Shown piece by piece: positions 22,345 through 34,503 of a DNA stretch of 64,000 nucleotides; position 1 is the first letter of the stretch; each line of letters starts with the position of its first letter. Location of the stretch: contig NC_072791.1 of assembly GCF_028583425.1 (NCBI RefSeq), forward strand, positions 12,729,868-12,793,867, read 5' to 3'. The notes below the pieces were generated by a model that saw nothing but the letters and a program-made list of their open reading frames with translations, had not been told where the DNA came from and made no database searches. The translations under genes and the position numbers were made by a program. The stretch is from Eublepharis macularius. Taxonomy: Eukaryota > Chordata > Lepidosauria > Squamata > Eublepharidae.

Positions 22345-22555
22345 AGCCTGCGTGGTGTAGTGGTTAGAGTGTTGGTCAGACTAGAGTCTGGGAGACCTGG
22401 GTTCATATTCTTGGTTGATCAGAAAGCTTGCAAGGTGTCTTGGGGCCAGCCTAACATGCCCCACAGGGTTTTTGTGAAGATAAAACGAGGAGCTGAGAAC
22501 CTTTGTGTGCCTCTCTGCATTCCTTGGAGGCGAGATGAGATTAAAAATGTGCTTA
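22345..22555 (+). repeat. CORE-SINE, family 2
   Basis: Head CAGCCTGCGTGGTGTAGTGG, B-box region GGGTTCATATTC, tail TTTTTGTGAAGATAAAACG. Confidence 0.65.
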
Positions 22556-22609
22556 GACTGAGTTTTGTGGTCTGAATTTCACATGTGTTGTTGTGCTTTG
22601 AAAAACAGT

Positions 22610-23222
22610 TGGGCCGGTGTAGAGAAACAACTCAAAACAATTTTTGCAAATGCATACAAAAGTTTTTACTAGTTATATTAGCTAAATAGCTAAAGTGCAC
22701 AGACAAATGTATAGAATAGATATCAAAGTGAACCTATATGTACGCTCAGATACAATATAGCGGTGTAATATAGTCCTCTGATGCATGCAAAGAGTTCATA
22801 AATCAATTGATTCCTTTTGCTTCAATCATATAGTGCGTCGGTCAATAGACTCTTTTTTCTTCAGTCGTATTGCACAATGGCCAGAAGGGTGGTATTAAAT
22901 CCAGAACACTTATTCCAATGTATAGCTGGGCATATTCCTGAGATTGCAGCCAGCAATATTTCCAATACCCGTTTCGTGGTCAAAACTTCATCAGGCAGTA
23001 ATGTGCAATCTGGACTGTAAGAAATATATTCAATAAAATCACAACCACAAAGGTAATATGTGCAATAAAATATTTGCTATACAAATTCACAGTACTTACT
23101 GTTCACCACACCAAGTAGACATGGATACGAACAAACCAATTACACTCTATAAATACCAAAAGTAATTACAAAGCATAACCGTTATTTTTGCAGGTTGTAA
23201 TGTAACAGCCAATGAAATATTG
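22610..23222 (-). mobile_element. Unclassified repeat with hammerhead-like core, possible Penelope 3' UTR
   Basis: An AT-rich block that reads on the minus strand as a 3' UTR. It contains CTGATGA (22994-22988), a short GT/AC stem and GAAAC (22975-22971) followed by GGGTAT. No coding remnant is seen. Assignment rests on the core and on resemblance to Penelope 3' ends. Confidence 0.35.
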
Positions 23223-23360
23223 CCAACATGTTATACAAAATTCAAAAGGTGCAAACACAACCAATGAAAAATCCCCAGGTCAGATTGACAAAATATGTAT
23301 TTCTTAAAGAGCAACCCCCATTCTCTACAGGACCTCTTGATCCTTCCAATTTTCAGGTCT

Positions 23361-23470
23361 AAGATAAGATAAGATAAGATAAGATAAGATAAGATAAGAT
23401 AAGATAAGATAAGATAAGATAAGATAAGATAAGATAAGATAAGATAAGATAAGATAAGATAAGATAAGAT
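23361..23470. repeat. (AAGAT)n microsatellite
   Basis: 22 perfect AAGAT units. Confidence 0.95.
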
Positions 23471-24174
23471 ACATGGATCCTCCTGTTGCACCCCTTTCTG
23501 CAATCTCAGTGACTCAAAGCCATGTTGGGAAAACAGCACAAGCTTCCAGACAGCGGATTTCTCAAGAGTTTGGCTCACCCCCAATTCAGACAAGACCGCC
23601 TTCCTTGTAAGCTTCTGCCAGGGAAAAAGCGTATGGAATGAAAAGCATGATGTGCCAAATCTGTGCGCATGACAGTTGCTCTAGAAGCACAAGCAAGCGA
23701 GTTTATTTATTATTTCTTATGAGGGTGCTTTTTTTTTTCACAATGGCACCACTTGTGCAAAAGGAAACATGGCACAGCGCCTGGCCTGCCGGCGCTCCAG
23801 CCGTTTTCTGGGACTTGCATCACTACCCAAACACCTGTTCCTGCCCTGTCATTTTTCACCGTCCATTAACAGGACAGAAATAAAGGACTGTGCTTCACCG
23901 GGCCCTAGAGGCTGGTATTATATTTTCTTTCTTAAATGAGCTGAAACAACAGCAGAAGTGAGCAAGGCCTAGATGTGAGTCCCACTTCCTGGACCTTTGG
24001 CGGACTTTTATGGGGCGTGTTGCTAGTTTCAAATCGCTTTCAGACTGGAAGCCAGAATTGTGATATAAAGTAGATTACAGCGAAGAGCTAGACAATTAGT
24101 CTCCCTTTTCCGATGGGTAAATGTTCCCTGCACATTTGATGTACTTCATTCTTGAAGGGTTGTATTCATGGAGC

Positions 24175-24177
<3 letters not shown>

Positions 24178-24230
<53 letters not shown>

Positions 24231-24242
24231 CCCCCCCCCCCC
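24178..24242. repeat. (TC)n followed by poly-C
   Basis: About 25 TC units run directly into about 14 C residues. Confidence 0.95.
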
Positions 24243-24317
24243 GTTCTCCAGCAAGGTACGTTTGACTGCCTTGGGAAATTTGTCTTAACAAGTTCTTCAC
24301 TTGTCCATTGACAATAG

Positions 24318-24532
24318 GGTTACCATCTCCAAGTTGGGAAATTCCTGTAAATTTGGGGGTTGAAGGCTAGAGATAGCAGAGTTTGGGGAGGGAAAGGACC
24401 TCAGCATGGTATAATTTCATAGAGTCCACACTCCAAAGCAGCCATTTTCTCCAGGGGAACTGAATTCTGTGGTCTGGAGTTCTGTTGTAATTCCAGGAGA
24501 TCTCCAGCCACCACCTGGAGGCTGGCAACCCT
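24318..24532 (+). repeat. GTTGCCAACCTCCAGG-type interspersed repeat
   Basis: Starts GGTTACCATCTCCAAGTTGG, contains CCATTTTCTCCAGGGG, and ends CCTGGAGGCTGGCAACCC. Confidence 0.6.
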
Positions 24533-24690
24533 TCCTAACATCTGTCTGAAAACACATTCTGACATGCTTATCAAATGTTTAAGCTTATAGGTTATGGGAA
24601 AGTTATGAGAGGGAAAGTAGGGGGCTGTGATATTCCCACACTTCTCTAAACCATATCTGAATTCCCCATACCAGATGGAACATACGTGTA

Positions 24691-24808
<118 letters not shown>

Positions 24809-24814
24809 GTCATT

Positions 24815-24970
24815 TATATTCCTCCTTTCTCACCAAGACGCAAGGCGGATTACATTGTGTGAGATAAGTACAATCAGTGGCAAGGACAAGGGCAGGCATT
24901 TCCATACAGTGTCAAGAACATTTCCACAAACAATGTCATAGGGTAAATGAATATAAGTTTACAAAGACAT
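24815..24970 (-). repeat. LINE/SINE tail (CTTGAGTCTCAGTGAGAAAGG family)
   Basis: The minus strand reads CCGCCTTGCGTCTTGG and GTGAGAAAGGAGGAATATAA. Related tails recur at 34,820, 36,400, 44,380, 45,165, 49,130, 57,600, 58,630 and 62,470. Confidence 0.5.
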
Positions 24971-25154
24971 AGTATTAGCAAGGATCCAATACGGGGTTGA
25001 AGAATTGCTGAAACAGAACATAATCAATTCTAGGACTTCCATTAAACAACATGAAGCACAGATAGTATATAGGAGTACATATTTAAAGCAACAGATAATA
25101 TGCTAGGCAACTTAATGGAGAAAATAGTTTAAAAGATTTGGTAGGCGATGGTGC

Positions 25155-25262
25155 AAAAGATTACTGCCTGAGACCCTGAAAAACCACTGCCAGTCTGAAT
25201 GGGCAATACTGTCCCTGATGGACCGAGGGTCTGATTCAATTTAAGGCAGCTTTGTGTGTTAG
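25155..25262 (+). repeat. SINE family 3 3' part
   Basis: Reads CTGCCTGAGACCCTG, CACTGCCAGTCTGAATGGG and TTTAAGGCAGCTTTGTGTG. The head is missing. Confidence 0.5.
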
Positions 25263-25489
25263 TTTGGTGTCATCTATTCTGACTGACTATCCAAGTGCTT
25301 AGGCAAAAAAGGGCCCTTCAAACACCTGCTCATTAAGATCCAACCAAAGAGGATCAGAATCAAACTAGAGCGTTCTGTGCACAATGCTTGTACTCCGCCT
25401 CTGCACTGCAGCCATGACATTTGAAGATACACAATTAAGTTGATGGGCAATAGATCCAAGGTGGACAAAAGAAAGGACTGGTTTTTCCA

Positions 25490-25795
25490 TGAGTTATTAA
25501 ATTGTGGGATTCACTGCTGGGGAAGGAAGTGACAGCAACAAACACGGGCGACTTCAAAAGACAGATTGATGGTAGATAGGTACATTAGTATCCAAGATGA
25601 CTAAAGACTACCTCCACAGCCTGCCTCTGAAAACGAGAGCCAGGAGACAACATCAGAGTAAGGCCTTGGCCTGGCTTGTGTTGGATCTCCAGAACAGCCG
25701 GTTGGCCACTGTGTAGAGCAAGATGCTGGCCTGGAGGGGATGAACGACACGTGTCAGCCATCAGGGGCTCCTCTTATGTTCTTATGTTTCCTTCC
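25490..25795 (+). mobile_element. Probable CR1/L3-like LINE 3' end
   Basis: Sequence resembling the distal CR1 3' region. It ends CTCTTATGTTCTTATGTT, a variant of the short 3' terminal repeats of CR1-group elements. Confidence 0.45.
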
Positions 25796-26554
25796 CTGGA
25801 TTGTATCTGCTCTTTTTTACCACAGGAGCAGAAGTTTGTCAACTCTGCTTTACTGACAGACTTCATCTTTTTAACGTACTGATGACTCATCTGGCCCTTT
25901 TAACGACAGGGAAATAATTATGTTGAATCTATGTTCATGAATGGGGTGCCATTTTGATTGGTTTTGATAAACGTGAAAGGAAGTCCTGTGGATTAAAATT
26001 TCCAGTCATTTAGGCCTACAAAACACCAAAGATTAATATTCAATTGTTCTCTACAGAAAATCAAAACCACAAACGGCTAACTTGAGTCACGTTGCCCGTG
26101 TGAAAAAAAAGCCTGCTTCATAGTTCTCAGAAACTGTTGTCTTCATTTGAAGCCCTGACTTGCTTTACCTGTTTTCTAGTTAAAGAATTTCTATTACCAT
26201 GTATATTCACACCTTTTGGAAGTTCAAAATGAATTTAACAGCTGGAAGAGAAAGACCATTCAACCAGGCTTATATTTGTACAGGTCAGAAGCTTGGTGGA
26301 CAAATTATGGGTGAGGACACAGGGATATTTTACTCTCAGAAGCTTTTTATGTGGCCCACAAGGTATTTTAAAAATTGTGTGCAGCATCAGCCTGGTGGAC
26401 TGCAGCTTTGTCCCAACAGTTGTTAAGGAATTCCAATGCTGATGGCCCCTAAGCACTATTAAGAGTGGGAGAATGGGAAAGAGGGCCACATCTCCTTCTC
26501 TGTTTGATGTCTCTGAGTTGGATGCCAACTCCTCCTGTTTCCAGCACTGCCTTT

Positions 26555-26675
26555 CACACACACCTAATCTGCCTCACAGGGTTGTTGTGGGGATAAAATG
26601 GAGTGGAGAATGGTGTAATCCACTTTGGTTCCCCCTTGAGGAGAAAGGGAGAAATGAAGTAAATACATAAATATG
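26555..26675 (+). repeat. SINE family 2 3' half
   Basis: Reads CTCACAGGGTTGTTGTGGGG and ends AAATGAAGTAAATACATAAA. The tRNA-like head is missing. Confidence 0.6.
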
Positions 26676-26869
26676 CCTTTCAAAGTACATAAAAGAACGA
26701 TACAGAAGGAAAATGGGATGAGGAAGAAAGAAGATTTTAAGTTAGTATTTAACAGCTATTGATTCACCATGGTAGCTAAGGAGAAAGCCTCCATGTCTAG
26801 AAGCAGTTTACCTCTGATTACTGGAGACACAAACCACAATGGATGTTTACTTCCCTCTCATCAGTTGCA

Positions 26870-27065
26870 TTTGTATTCTACCCTTTCTCAGGGCACCCTG
26901 TGTGGCCCCACCTACCACTTTATCCACACAACAACCCTGTGAGGTAGGGTAGGTGGAAAATGTGTGACCGGCTCAAAGCTACTCATTAAACTTCGAGGAT
27001 GAGTGGGAATTAGAACCAGATTCTCCCCAGTCCTGGCCTAACACACAAACCTGGTCTGTCACGCT
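26870..27065 (-). repeat. CORE-SINE, family 2, minus strand
   Basis: Contains CACAACAACCCTGTGAGG and a degraded B-box complement near 27,010. Confidence 0.55.
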
Positions 27066-28139
27066 GTCTTTTTTACCCAGCTTATGAACTGCCTTGGAAT
27101 ATAGAGCTGGTCACTGTGGGAAGCAAAACGCTAAGTTACATTTGGGTCTCACTCAGAGTTACCTCTTATTCAGATGTCTGGTTTCTCAGCAATGAGGAAG
27201 TGACACTTTGCAAGTGCTCAGAGGCACATTTCCACAGCTGAGATCTGGTGAGGAACAGCCCACATGAATTCTCAGTCTTCTAAAATGAGACTATTCCTGT
27301 TCGTGCCGACAGACAAGGCCAGTCTGGTCATTAAGAAAACTGAGAAGATCACCTCAGACAGCACATTTTGAATCCCAAACAAAACTAGCATATTTATTAA
27401 ATTTATATTCCCTTTTCCCCTGAAGCAGGGCAAAAATGCCATCTAGATTTTCTGCCTCTGGTAGTTCTGAGACACTCAAATCTAACTATTTATTTAAATA
27501 TTTATACCCTGACTTTCCTTTTGGAGGCGAACCCTTTGGAAAGGAGACTGGGGGTTCATTTTACATTTTCTATTCACTCCCTGCAAACACACGGACTTGA
27601 GAAAGGCAGGCAAAATAGTCTGACAAGAAGAGGCATTTCATCTTCAGCCCAGTTATGAGGGAAGCTAAAAGTTTTACCTCAGATTGCCAATCTGAGGTGT
27701 AACTGAGGGATGGCAAAGTCTGAACTAATATTGCCCCTGTGTGCCCTAAGGTCCCAAGCGCACCACATCTAATGGGTGCTGGAGCAGCAGTGAAGGAAAC
27801 ACACCACAGAAGGCAGAAACTGAACGCACATGTGTCATCCATTCTGATACTTAGGGTTCATCACATATGACATCTTCTTCTGACAGTCAGAAGTTCAACT
27901 GGCCAGGACCCGGGAGAGAGCCCTTCCAGTCCCCCAACTCCCCTAGGAATAGTTTCATCTTCAAAAACTGTTTGGAAAAATCTTCCTTTTCTGGAGGGCC
28001 TTTCTGCTAGACCTGGAGTGCTGTGGGAGAGATCAAATGGCGGCACTGCTGTGATACGTTCTTCTCAGTGTTAGGTGCTTTTTATTACAAGTTTGTGTTG
28101 AATTTCATTGTGTTTGATGTAATAGGGTGTAAGCTGTAT

Positions 28140-28335
28140 TATGTATTTATTTAGATATTTTACCCATTCTTTTCCCAGGAAGAGGGGACCCAAAGTATTT
28201 TGTGACTTCATTCTCATCTCTTCTATTTTATCCTCACAACAACAGCTGGTGACAACAGTATGTTAAGCTGAGAGAGTGTGGCTGTCCCAAGAACACTCAA
28301 TGAGCTTCCCTAGCAGCAGGGATTCGAATCTGAGG
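28140..28335 (-). repeat. CORE-SINE, family 2, minus strand
   Basis: The tail complement (TTTATCCTCACAACAACAGC) on the left and the B-box complement (GGGATTCGAATC) on the right. It ends where the 28,332 inverted-repeat element starts. Confidence 0.6.
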
Positions 28336-28734
28336 GCCAAGCTACAAGTGACGAATAACACTTGAACGGCATAGATGCAGAGAAGTTAGCCGTGTTAGTC
28401 TGTGGTAGCAAAATCAAAAAGAGTCCAGTAGCACCTTTAAGACTAACCAATTTTATTTTAGCATAAGCTTTCGAGAATCAAGTTCTCTTCTTCAGATGCC
28501 TGATACAGATCTGTATCAGGCATCTGAAGAAGAGAACTTGATTCTCGAAAGCTTATGCTAAAATAAAATTGGTTAGTCTTAAAGGTGCTACTGGACTCTT
28601 TTTGATTTTACTTGAACGGCATGTGATCAAGTGGAGCGCAAGTGGAGCGCAAGTGAATAGGGAGGAATACATGTGAGTCTGTTCAGTTGCTGTTCAAGTG
28701 TTATTTGTCATCGTCACTTGTAGCTTGACCCTGA
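28332..28734. repeat. Inverted-repeat element carrying a Penelope-derived insertion
   Basis: The ends (GAGGGCCAAGCTACAAGTG and complement of CTCAGGGTCAAGCTACAAG) are inverted over about 38 bases. The interior includes GTGGAGCGCAAGTGGAGC, also found near 6,660. The 28,373-28,609 element sits inside it. Confidence 0.6.
28373..28609 (-). mobile_element. Palindromic Penelope-derived element with hammerhead-like cores
   Basis: Near-perfect inverted arms meet at about 28,508, with the tail on the left. The 13-bp perfect TSD is ACTTGAACGGCAT (28360-28372 and 28610-28622). The right core at 28524 reads CTGAAGA, A, GAGAA/TTCTC hairpin, GAAA. The element is inserted into another inverted-repeat element (28,332-28,734). 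Confidence 0.78.
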
Positions 28735-29078
28735 GAGTCAAGCTACAAATGACACCGGACACAGGTTGGACACTTGTCAGCTTCCCTCAAGTTCTGATGG
28801 GAAATGTAGGCATCCTGGTCTTGCAGCTTGGCTCTCCACTTAATTGAAGTTTACAGACCAGCAGTCTATGGGAGGGAGAACATGCAGTCGTGAGGGGAGT
28901 ACAGGCGTTAGGCTCTCGTCAGGCACCCCCCCTCCACTGGGTGTATGTGGGGGTTTCTGTAAACTTCAATTACATGGAGAGCCAAGCTGTAAGACCAGGA
29001 CACCTACATTTCCCATCAAAACTTGAGGGAAGCTGACAAGTGTCCAACCTGTGTCAGGCGTCACTTGTAGCTTGACTC
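28735..29078. repeat. GAGCCAAGC-family palindrome with a second palindrome in its loop
   Basis: The outer arms match 10,231-10,432. The loop holds 28,841-28,972, itself bounded by the inverted repeat TAATTGAAGTTTACAGA / TCTGTAAACTTCAATTA. Confidence 0.65.
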
Positions 29079-29079
29079 G

Positions 29080-30399
29080 AGTCTCCCAGATCCTGGTTGA
29101 AGGCTCTAACCAGTACAGCATGCTGGATATTCATTCTCGCTGGTATGAAGGTAGTCTAGAAGCACACTAAATAATTTTTTTTTAAAGTAGTTGGCCTAGG
29201 TTGGCACTGTCTTGGCTTGGAGAGAACGTCCTCAGAGTTTCCGGTTCAGGAACTCAACAGGCAAGGTAAACAAGTGGCGCCATTTTGGAAGCCGCTGTTG
29301 CCAGGGGAAGCTGACCAGGTGTGTGAAAGAAGGGCAGCGGGCTTAGGCTTATTGCTTTGAGTGGCTCCATCTAGTCATCTCCCCCCTCCCCGCCCCAGCA
29401 CTTGGGTGACCTTCTAAAATCCTTGCTCAGACAGGCATTTCCAATAAACCTCAAGGGGGTGGGGGGTGGGGTGGAAGGACCTGCCAATCCCAGCTTTTCA
29501 CAGCCTCTTGTCCATTTTCCTCCATCATCTCGGGGCTGAATTGAATCCAGGAAGGTTCCTTTGAGCTTTCTGTGTGTCTGTGTGCATGCTACAGGGAGAG
29601 GTGGGCAGGGATCGTGTTACAACTTTCATTTCCTGAAATGTGGGGGGGTAGGTTGAACATCCAGAGTTTTTATCCACACATCAGGCTAAGACGGGAGCTC
29701 GAGTTTCCAGGCCTGTCACTCAGCTGTCACCAAACAAATGAGGCTCTCAGAGCGGGAGATGGAGAGAGCTACCTGCTATTCATGACCTCCTTAAGCAGGT
29801 GATTGCTCATGGGAAAAAAGCAGGTAGAATTAATCACTTGGCTGGTCTCCGTTTCCTCCCTGGCTTTTTCTCTGCCTGAGCAACACAGTGTGAAATCTGT
29901 CAGGGAGAGGAAGGCAAGGGGGGGTGGGGAGGGAGAGGCTATGAAATAAGCCTCTCTTTTTTGTGTGTCCTTGCCCATCAGCAGGAGGGGGGGGGAATAT
30001 CGAATTAAAAAAGCAAGGTGGGGGAAAGAGAAGCTCTCAGGTGGCTTTTAGACCCTCCCCAAAGGCAATAAAGGGTAGCTATGGGAGTCCACCAAACAGG
30101 AGTCCTGTGTCGCTCTAAAGACTAATCTTTTTAAAAAATTATTATTCCAGTACAAGGTTTTGTGAACTAGAGTCCACTTTTTCAGATACCAGGCTCTAGA
30201 TGCTGTGCTTAAATGGGTGCTTAAGGTTATACTGAATTTTTTGAAAAGTTCCTCTTTAAGGTGCCACAGGATGTTGTTTTGTCTGACGATGACTTGCCTA
30301 TCCCGTTTACATAACTTACTGTTATTGTGACTTCAATGTGGCATCTACATGGGTCTGCTGTCCTCCATTTCACCCTCACAACCACTCCATGAGGTAGGT
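29080..30399. other. No recognisable feature
   Basis: Unique-looking sequence. Some short stretches resemble the start of an old repeat near 30,140. Confidence 0.45.
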
Positions 30400-30465
30400 T
30401 TAGAATCGTAGGTTAGGAAGGGAGCTCTAGGGTCATCTAGTCCAACCCCCTGCGCAATGTTTACT
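30400..30465 (-). mobile_element. CR1 3' tail fragment
   Basis: Reads AGAATCGTAGGTTAGGAAGG then CATCTAGTCCAACCCCCTGC, the complement of the CR1 3' end. Confidence 0.6.
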
Positions 30466-30605
30466 TTAGTTTAGTTTAGCTTATTCGGTGTTCAGTGCAG
30501 GAAATTCACAAATACCTCCCCCGCCACACACACATCCAGTGATCCCATGCTCCATGCTCTGAAAGAAGTCTGAAAAATGGTGACCAGTCCTAGGCCACTC
30601 GGTGA

Positions 30606-30855
30606 GAGCCAGTTTGGTGTAGCAGGTAAGAGCATGGGACTCTAATCTGGAGAACCGGGTTTGATTCCCCACTCCTCCACCTGAAGCCAGCTGGGTGACC
30701 TTGGGTTAGTCTCAGCTTCTAGGAGCTCTCTCAGCTCCACCTACCTCACAGGGTGTTTGTTGTGGGGATAATAATCTTTGTAAACCACTCTGAGTGGGCA
30801 TTAAGTTGTCCTGAAGGGCAGTATATAAATCAAATATTATTATTATATTATTATG
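30606..30855 (+). repeat. CORE-SINE, family 1
   Basis: Head GAGCCAGTTTGGTGTAG, B-box-like GGGTTTGATTCC, core GGTGACCTTGGGTTAG, and a tail ending AAATCAAATATTATTA. Confidence 0.75.
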
Positions 30856-30874
30856 GCTAAAAGGGAATCTGAAC

Positions 30875-30891
30875 TCACACACACACACACA
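30875..30891. repeat. (CA)n microsatellite
   Basis: A short CA run. Confidence 0.9.
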
Positions 30892-30916
30892 GACCCAGTT
30901 TGGTACCTGAACTGCC

Positions 30917-31104
30917 ACTCCCTAGTTGGGAAATTTCTGGAGATTTGGGGGTGGAACCGAGGGAGGCACAGAGGTGAGGGGGGAACCTCAGAGATATATA
31001 ATGCCATACAGCCCAGCTTCCAAAGAAGCCATTTTCTCCAGGGGAACTGATCTCTCATTCCTGGAGATGTGTTGTAATTCTACATCTCCTGGAGGTTGGC
31101 AACA
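30917..31104 (+). repeat. GTTGCCAACCTCCAGG-type interspersed repeat
   Basis: Contains GGAGATTTGGGGGTGG and CCATTTTCTCCAGGGG, and ends TCTCCTGGAGGTTGGCAAC. Confidence 0.6.
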
Positions 31105-31383
31105 CTATTCCACAGTGGTTCTTGATTGGCAGGTGATGAGCAGGGAATGAGGGGGACAAAATTCTGAAGGTCTGGGTCATCTCAGGTCTCCATGGAGCCA
31201 GGAAAGTAATAAAATCTGTGCCTGGGTAGAGTGAGGGGGAACCAAGAAGGAATCTGTTGTTGGCCCTGATGGTTCTAGGGAGCCCTGAAGTGAGAACTTT
31301 GCATGGAGAAAAAATTAGCTGGAATTTGTATAATGTAACTAGCTCATGTGGGAAGGGGTGAGGACACGCACCCTACACATACA

Positions 31384-31583
31384 GTAGGATTTGAGTCCAG
31401 CGGCACTTCGGAGACCCAAAAGATTTTCAGTGTAAGCTTTTGAGAGTCAGAGCTCCCTTCCTCAGTCACCAGGTGCTCTGACTCTAGAAAGCTTACACTC
31501 TGAAAATCTTATTTGTCTCTAAAGTGCCACTGGACTCAAATCCTTCTATTCTACTATAGACTAACACGGCTCCCCACCTAAAG
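31384..31583 (+). mobile_element. Diverged palindromic Penelope-derived element
   Basis: Arms begin GATTTGAGTCCAGCGGCAC and converge near 31,480. The tail TATAGACTAACACGGC is on the right. The TSD is TACACATACA (31374-31383 and 31584-31593). The core box is altered in both arms. Confidence 0.65.
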
Positions 31584-32040
31584 TACACATACAAACACAC
31601 CTGACCCTTTGTATTTTCTTTCTCTGATGTTTGGTATACTCACACAGGTTTAGGCCTAATCATTGCTGACTTCGTTGAAAACACCGTATGGTTAATGCAA
31701 GCACCACTGGCACATTGGGATTTGCTTCCAAATAAGCAATACAGAATCAGGGCCCGGGGCCATGTTTCTACTACAGCTGAAAGGGGATGAGGGACTGTTC
31801 TCTAGAAAATTACCCAATCATTTGTTTTGCTTGCAGGAATTCTAATGTAAAAGTATTCTGTGTTGAGATTTTTTTTTCTTTCAGCACTTCCAGTTTCAGC
31901 AGAAGCTGTTGGGAGTCCGGCCAAGACTGGCTAGGAGGCAAAATGCAAAACCATCCGATTTGGTACACTGACAATGATTTAATGACACTGGTGTGATGCT
32001 TAAGCGGTTTTAAAAAATAATTAATTCTATTGATTATACT

Positions 32041-32299
32041 CGGGGCTTTTTTCAGCTGGAACTCGGTGGAAAGGGGTTCCGGAACCTCTTGAAAATGGTC
32101 ACATGGCTGGTGGCCCCGCCCCCTGATCTCCAGACAGAGGGGGGTTTAGATTGCCCTCTGCGCTGCTCGGCAGCGCAGAGGGCAATCTAAACTCCCCTCT
32201 GTCTGGAGATCAGGGGGCAGGGCCACCAGCCATGTGACCATTTTCTCCGAGGGCAACCCACTGAGTTCCACCACCTCTTTTCCCAGAAAAAAAGCCCTG
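32041..32299 (-). mobile_element. hAT-type miniature element, family 2, with long central palindrome
   Basis: Termini CGGGGCTTTTTTCAGC and AGAAAAAAAGCCCTG. Perfect 8-bp TSD ATTATACT (32033-32040 and 32300-32307). The central inverted repeat is intact. Confidence 0.82.
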
Positions 32300-32848
32300 A
32301 TTATACTGATATTTTCTTCTTCTGGAAGGACTTCAGAGAAGCTTAGAAATGATTCCTAGACATTCTCCCATCCTGGGCTCTGCAAGACTGGAGAGAGATC
32401 CTCTTGGCTTTAGCTGCTAAAGAATATCACATGCCTTCACCATTATTTTGGCCCGTACTGTGTAAAACTCATCACCAAGAATTAAGGATTATTAGTGTTT
32501 CATGAACCTTCATTTTATAAACTTTTCATTTTTTTTTACTTATTATGTGTATAATAACAGTTTAATTTAGTTTATTTTTAGCCCATCCTCCCTGCGAGCA
32601 GGCTCAGGGTGGGTTACAACAATAACAGAAATACAAGAAATAAAACAATAACATCACAAGTCTCAAAACAGCATAACTTTCAGAAAAGAAGATCTCAACA
32701 ACAGAGCCCCATGTCCCAGGATGAGGCCCCTTCACACTTCCCTGCCCACCAAACATAAAACATAAAAACTATTAAATACTGAGCTTGGAGCTCAGCATGA
32801 TTTCAGCCCAGAGTGATTTCAGTTCAACACAACACGCTTTATTGCAAG

Positions 32849-33575
32849 TAGACATGGGTACGAACAGAAAAAAAAACCCGAACATGGTGTTCGTTGTTCA
32901 TTGCCATCCACAAACAATGAACAATGAACATTGACGAACATGACCTGTTCTTGAACATGTTCGTTGTTCGTTGTTCATGGGGGCCAGCAGGCTCTCCTCC
33001 AGCCATCAAGATCCCTACCACACCACTCCCAGAAACCTTACCTGAGCAGGCAGCAGGAAAGGTACCAGTAATAAAAAATAGCTTGGCCCAGAGCCTGGCA
33101 GCAGCCCTGGAACATGAAGAGGTAGATCCCTATCCCACCACACACAAAGAAAATTCAAGCTCCAATGCACTCTCCCTGTCTCTCTCTCAAAATGTCAACA
33201 GCGACTGTCTCTCCCTCACTGTCTGCAAAATTAGAGCTGAGAGCCCCCCTCCTCCCTGCTCTTTGCTTCCTTGTAACAAATTTGGAGCTCCACACTTGAA
33301 AGGAAGACCTGCCTATCAAGCTAAATTGGGCTTAGATTGGGGTTTCCAGGGCAACAGCAGGAGTTCGGACAGAGTTCAGGCAGTTCCTGCCTCTGGTTGC
33401 CAAGGGAATTGATTGCAGGTGCCAGACTGTCTGGCTTGATGAACAGCAGGAATGAGGCTTGCAAAGACCACCTGTTCATTTAGAATGAGGCCTCAGGAAC
33501 AGCTTGTTCGCGAACAGCTGATTGGGCTGTTCCTGGCTTTTTTTCAGTCCGTATTGCTGTTCGTGCCCATCTCTA
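32849..33575. mobile_element. hAT-like element with TAGAGATGGGC-type ends
   Basis: Inverted ends TAGACATGGGTACGAACAG (left) and the complement of TAGAGATGGGCACGAACAG (right). 8-bp TSD with one mismatch: ATTGCAAG (32841-32848) and ATTACAAG (33576-33583). The interior has AACAATGAAC-type sub-repeats near 32,910 and no transposase. A 162-codon open frame inside has no recognisable domain. Confidence 0.72.
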
Positions 33576-33583
33576 ATTACAAG

Positions 33584-34500
33584 CCAGAACAGACAGACAA
33601 CTCCAGTTCAACAAACCCAATATATACACACAAACCCCGCCCCTGTATTAACCATCAACCAATAGAAACGTGTACCCTAGAATACCATCATTTGCATAAC
33701 TATTTACAATATAACATATTTACACCATAGTGATTGGTCTTTATTAGGAGAGGACTATCAACTGAAACTTTTTGAACTTAAAAATCTTTGTATGATGATC
33801 TAGCTCTTGTTTTTGTGTTTAAAGCAAGCTTTATCAAATTAAGAAGGATGGATGGACAGACACTGTCCCCGCTCCCCTCCCCCATTACCACTGCTTAAAC
33901 TAGGCTGTTGGCATCCACACTGCAAGTCAGTGTTGTGGAGTGTTTGGCTACAAACTGGGAAGCTCAGCTCTGAAAATGCCTGGATGACTTTGGATGGGAA
34001 AAGGAAAAGTCATGGTGGGGAAAGAGTGGGGTTTTTAAAAATTTTATTAAGAAAAAAACATCAGAAATTATTGGAGGGGGGAAAAGGTTGGGAATAGTAA
34101 CTTTCTTTTGAAACCCTAATGTATTTTACTGTTTTAACAACATAAAATGTATTATTTATAACTTAGTTAGCAAATAAAATTGTACTGTGCGGTATGTTTA
34201 CAACATTTAAAAGGATAAATGCCTTGCTTTCTACAAGCAAAATTGTGAATATGCAACATGATTACAGACAGAACTCAAAAATCACTGGGCATTGTGCTAT
34301 CTCAGCATGTGTATCTTCATTTTTGTTGTCTAAAAGGCTGGTGCGGGAAGTCGAAATTCGACAATAAATGTTTTAATAAACTAAAAGTGTGTTATTTGGC
34401 TAGAAACAATCTCCTGGGATTGCTATAGGATTAACAACATATTCTGCTTGTTTTTAGATTTTCTGCTATCAAGTACCCTATTGCATTTTTATTGACGGTC
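33584..34500. other. No recognisable feature
   Basis: AT-rich sequence between the hAT-like element and the 309-bp palindrome. Confidence 0.45.
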
Positions 34501-34503
34501 CTA

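Noticed and set aside
23231..23593. 120-codon open frame with ILSYL repeats
   Set aside because: It is a translation of the (AAGAT)n microsatellite.
32924..33412. 162-codon open frame as a transposase
   Set aside because: It lies inside a hAT-like miniature element but shows no transposase motif and has low-complexity Ser/Pro content.
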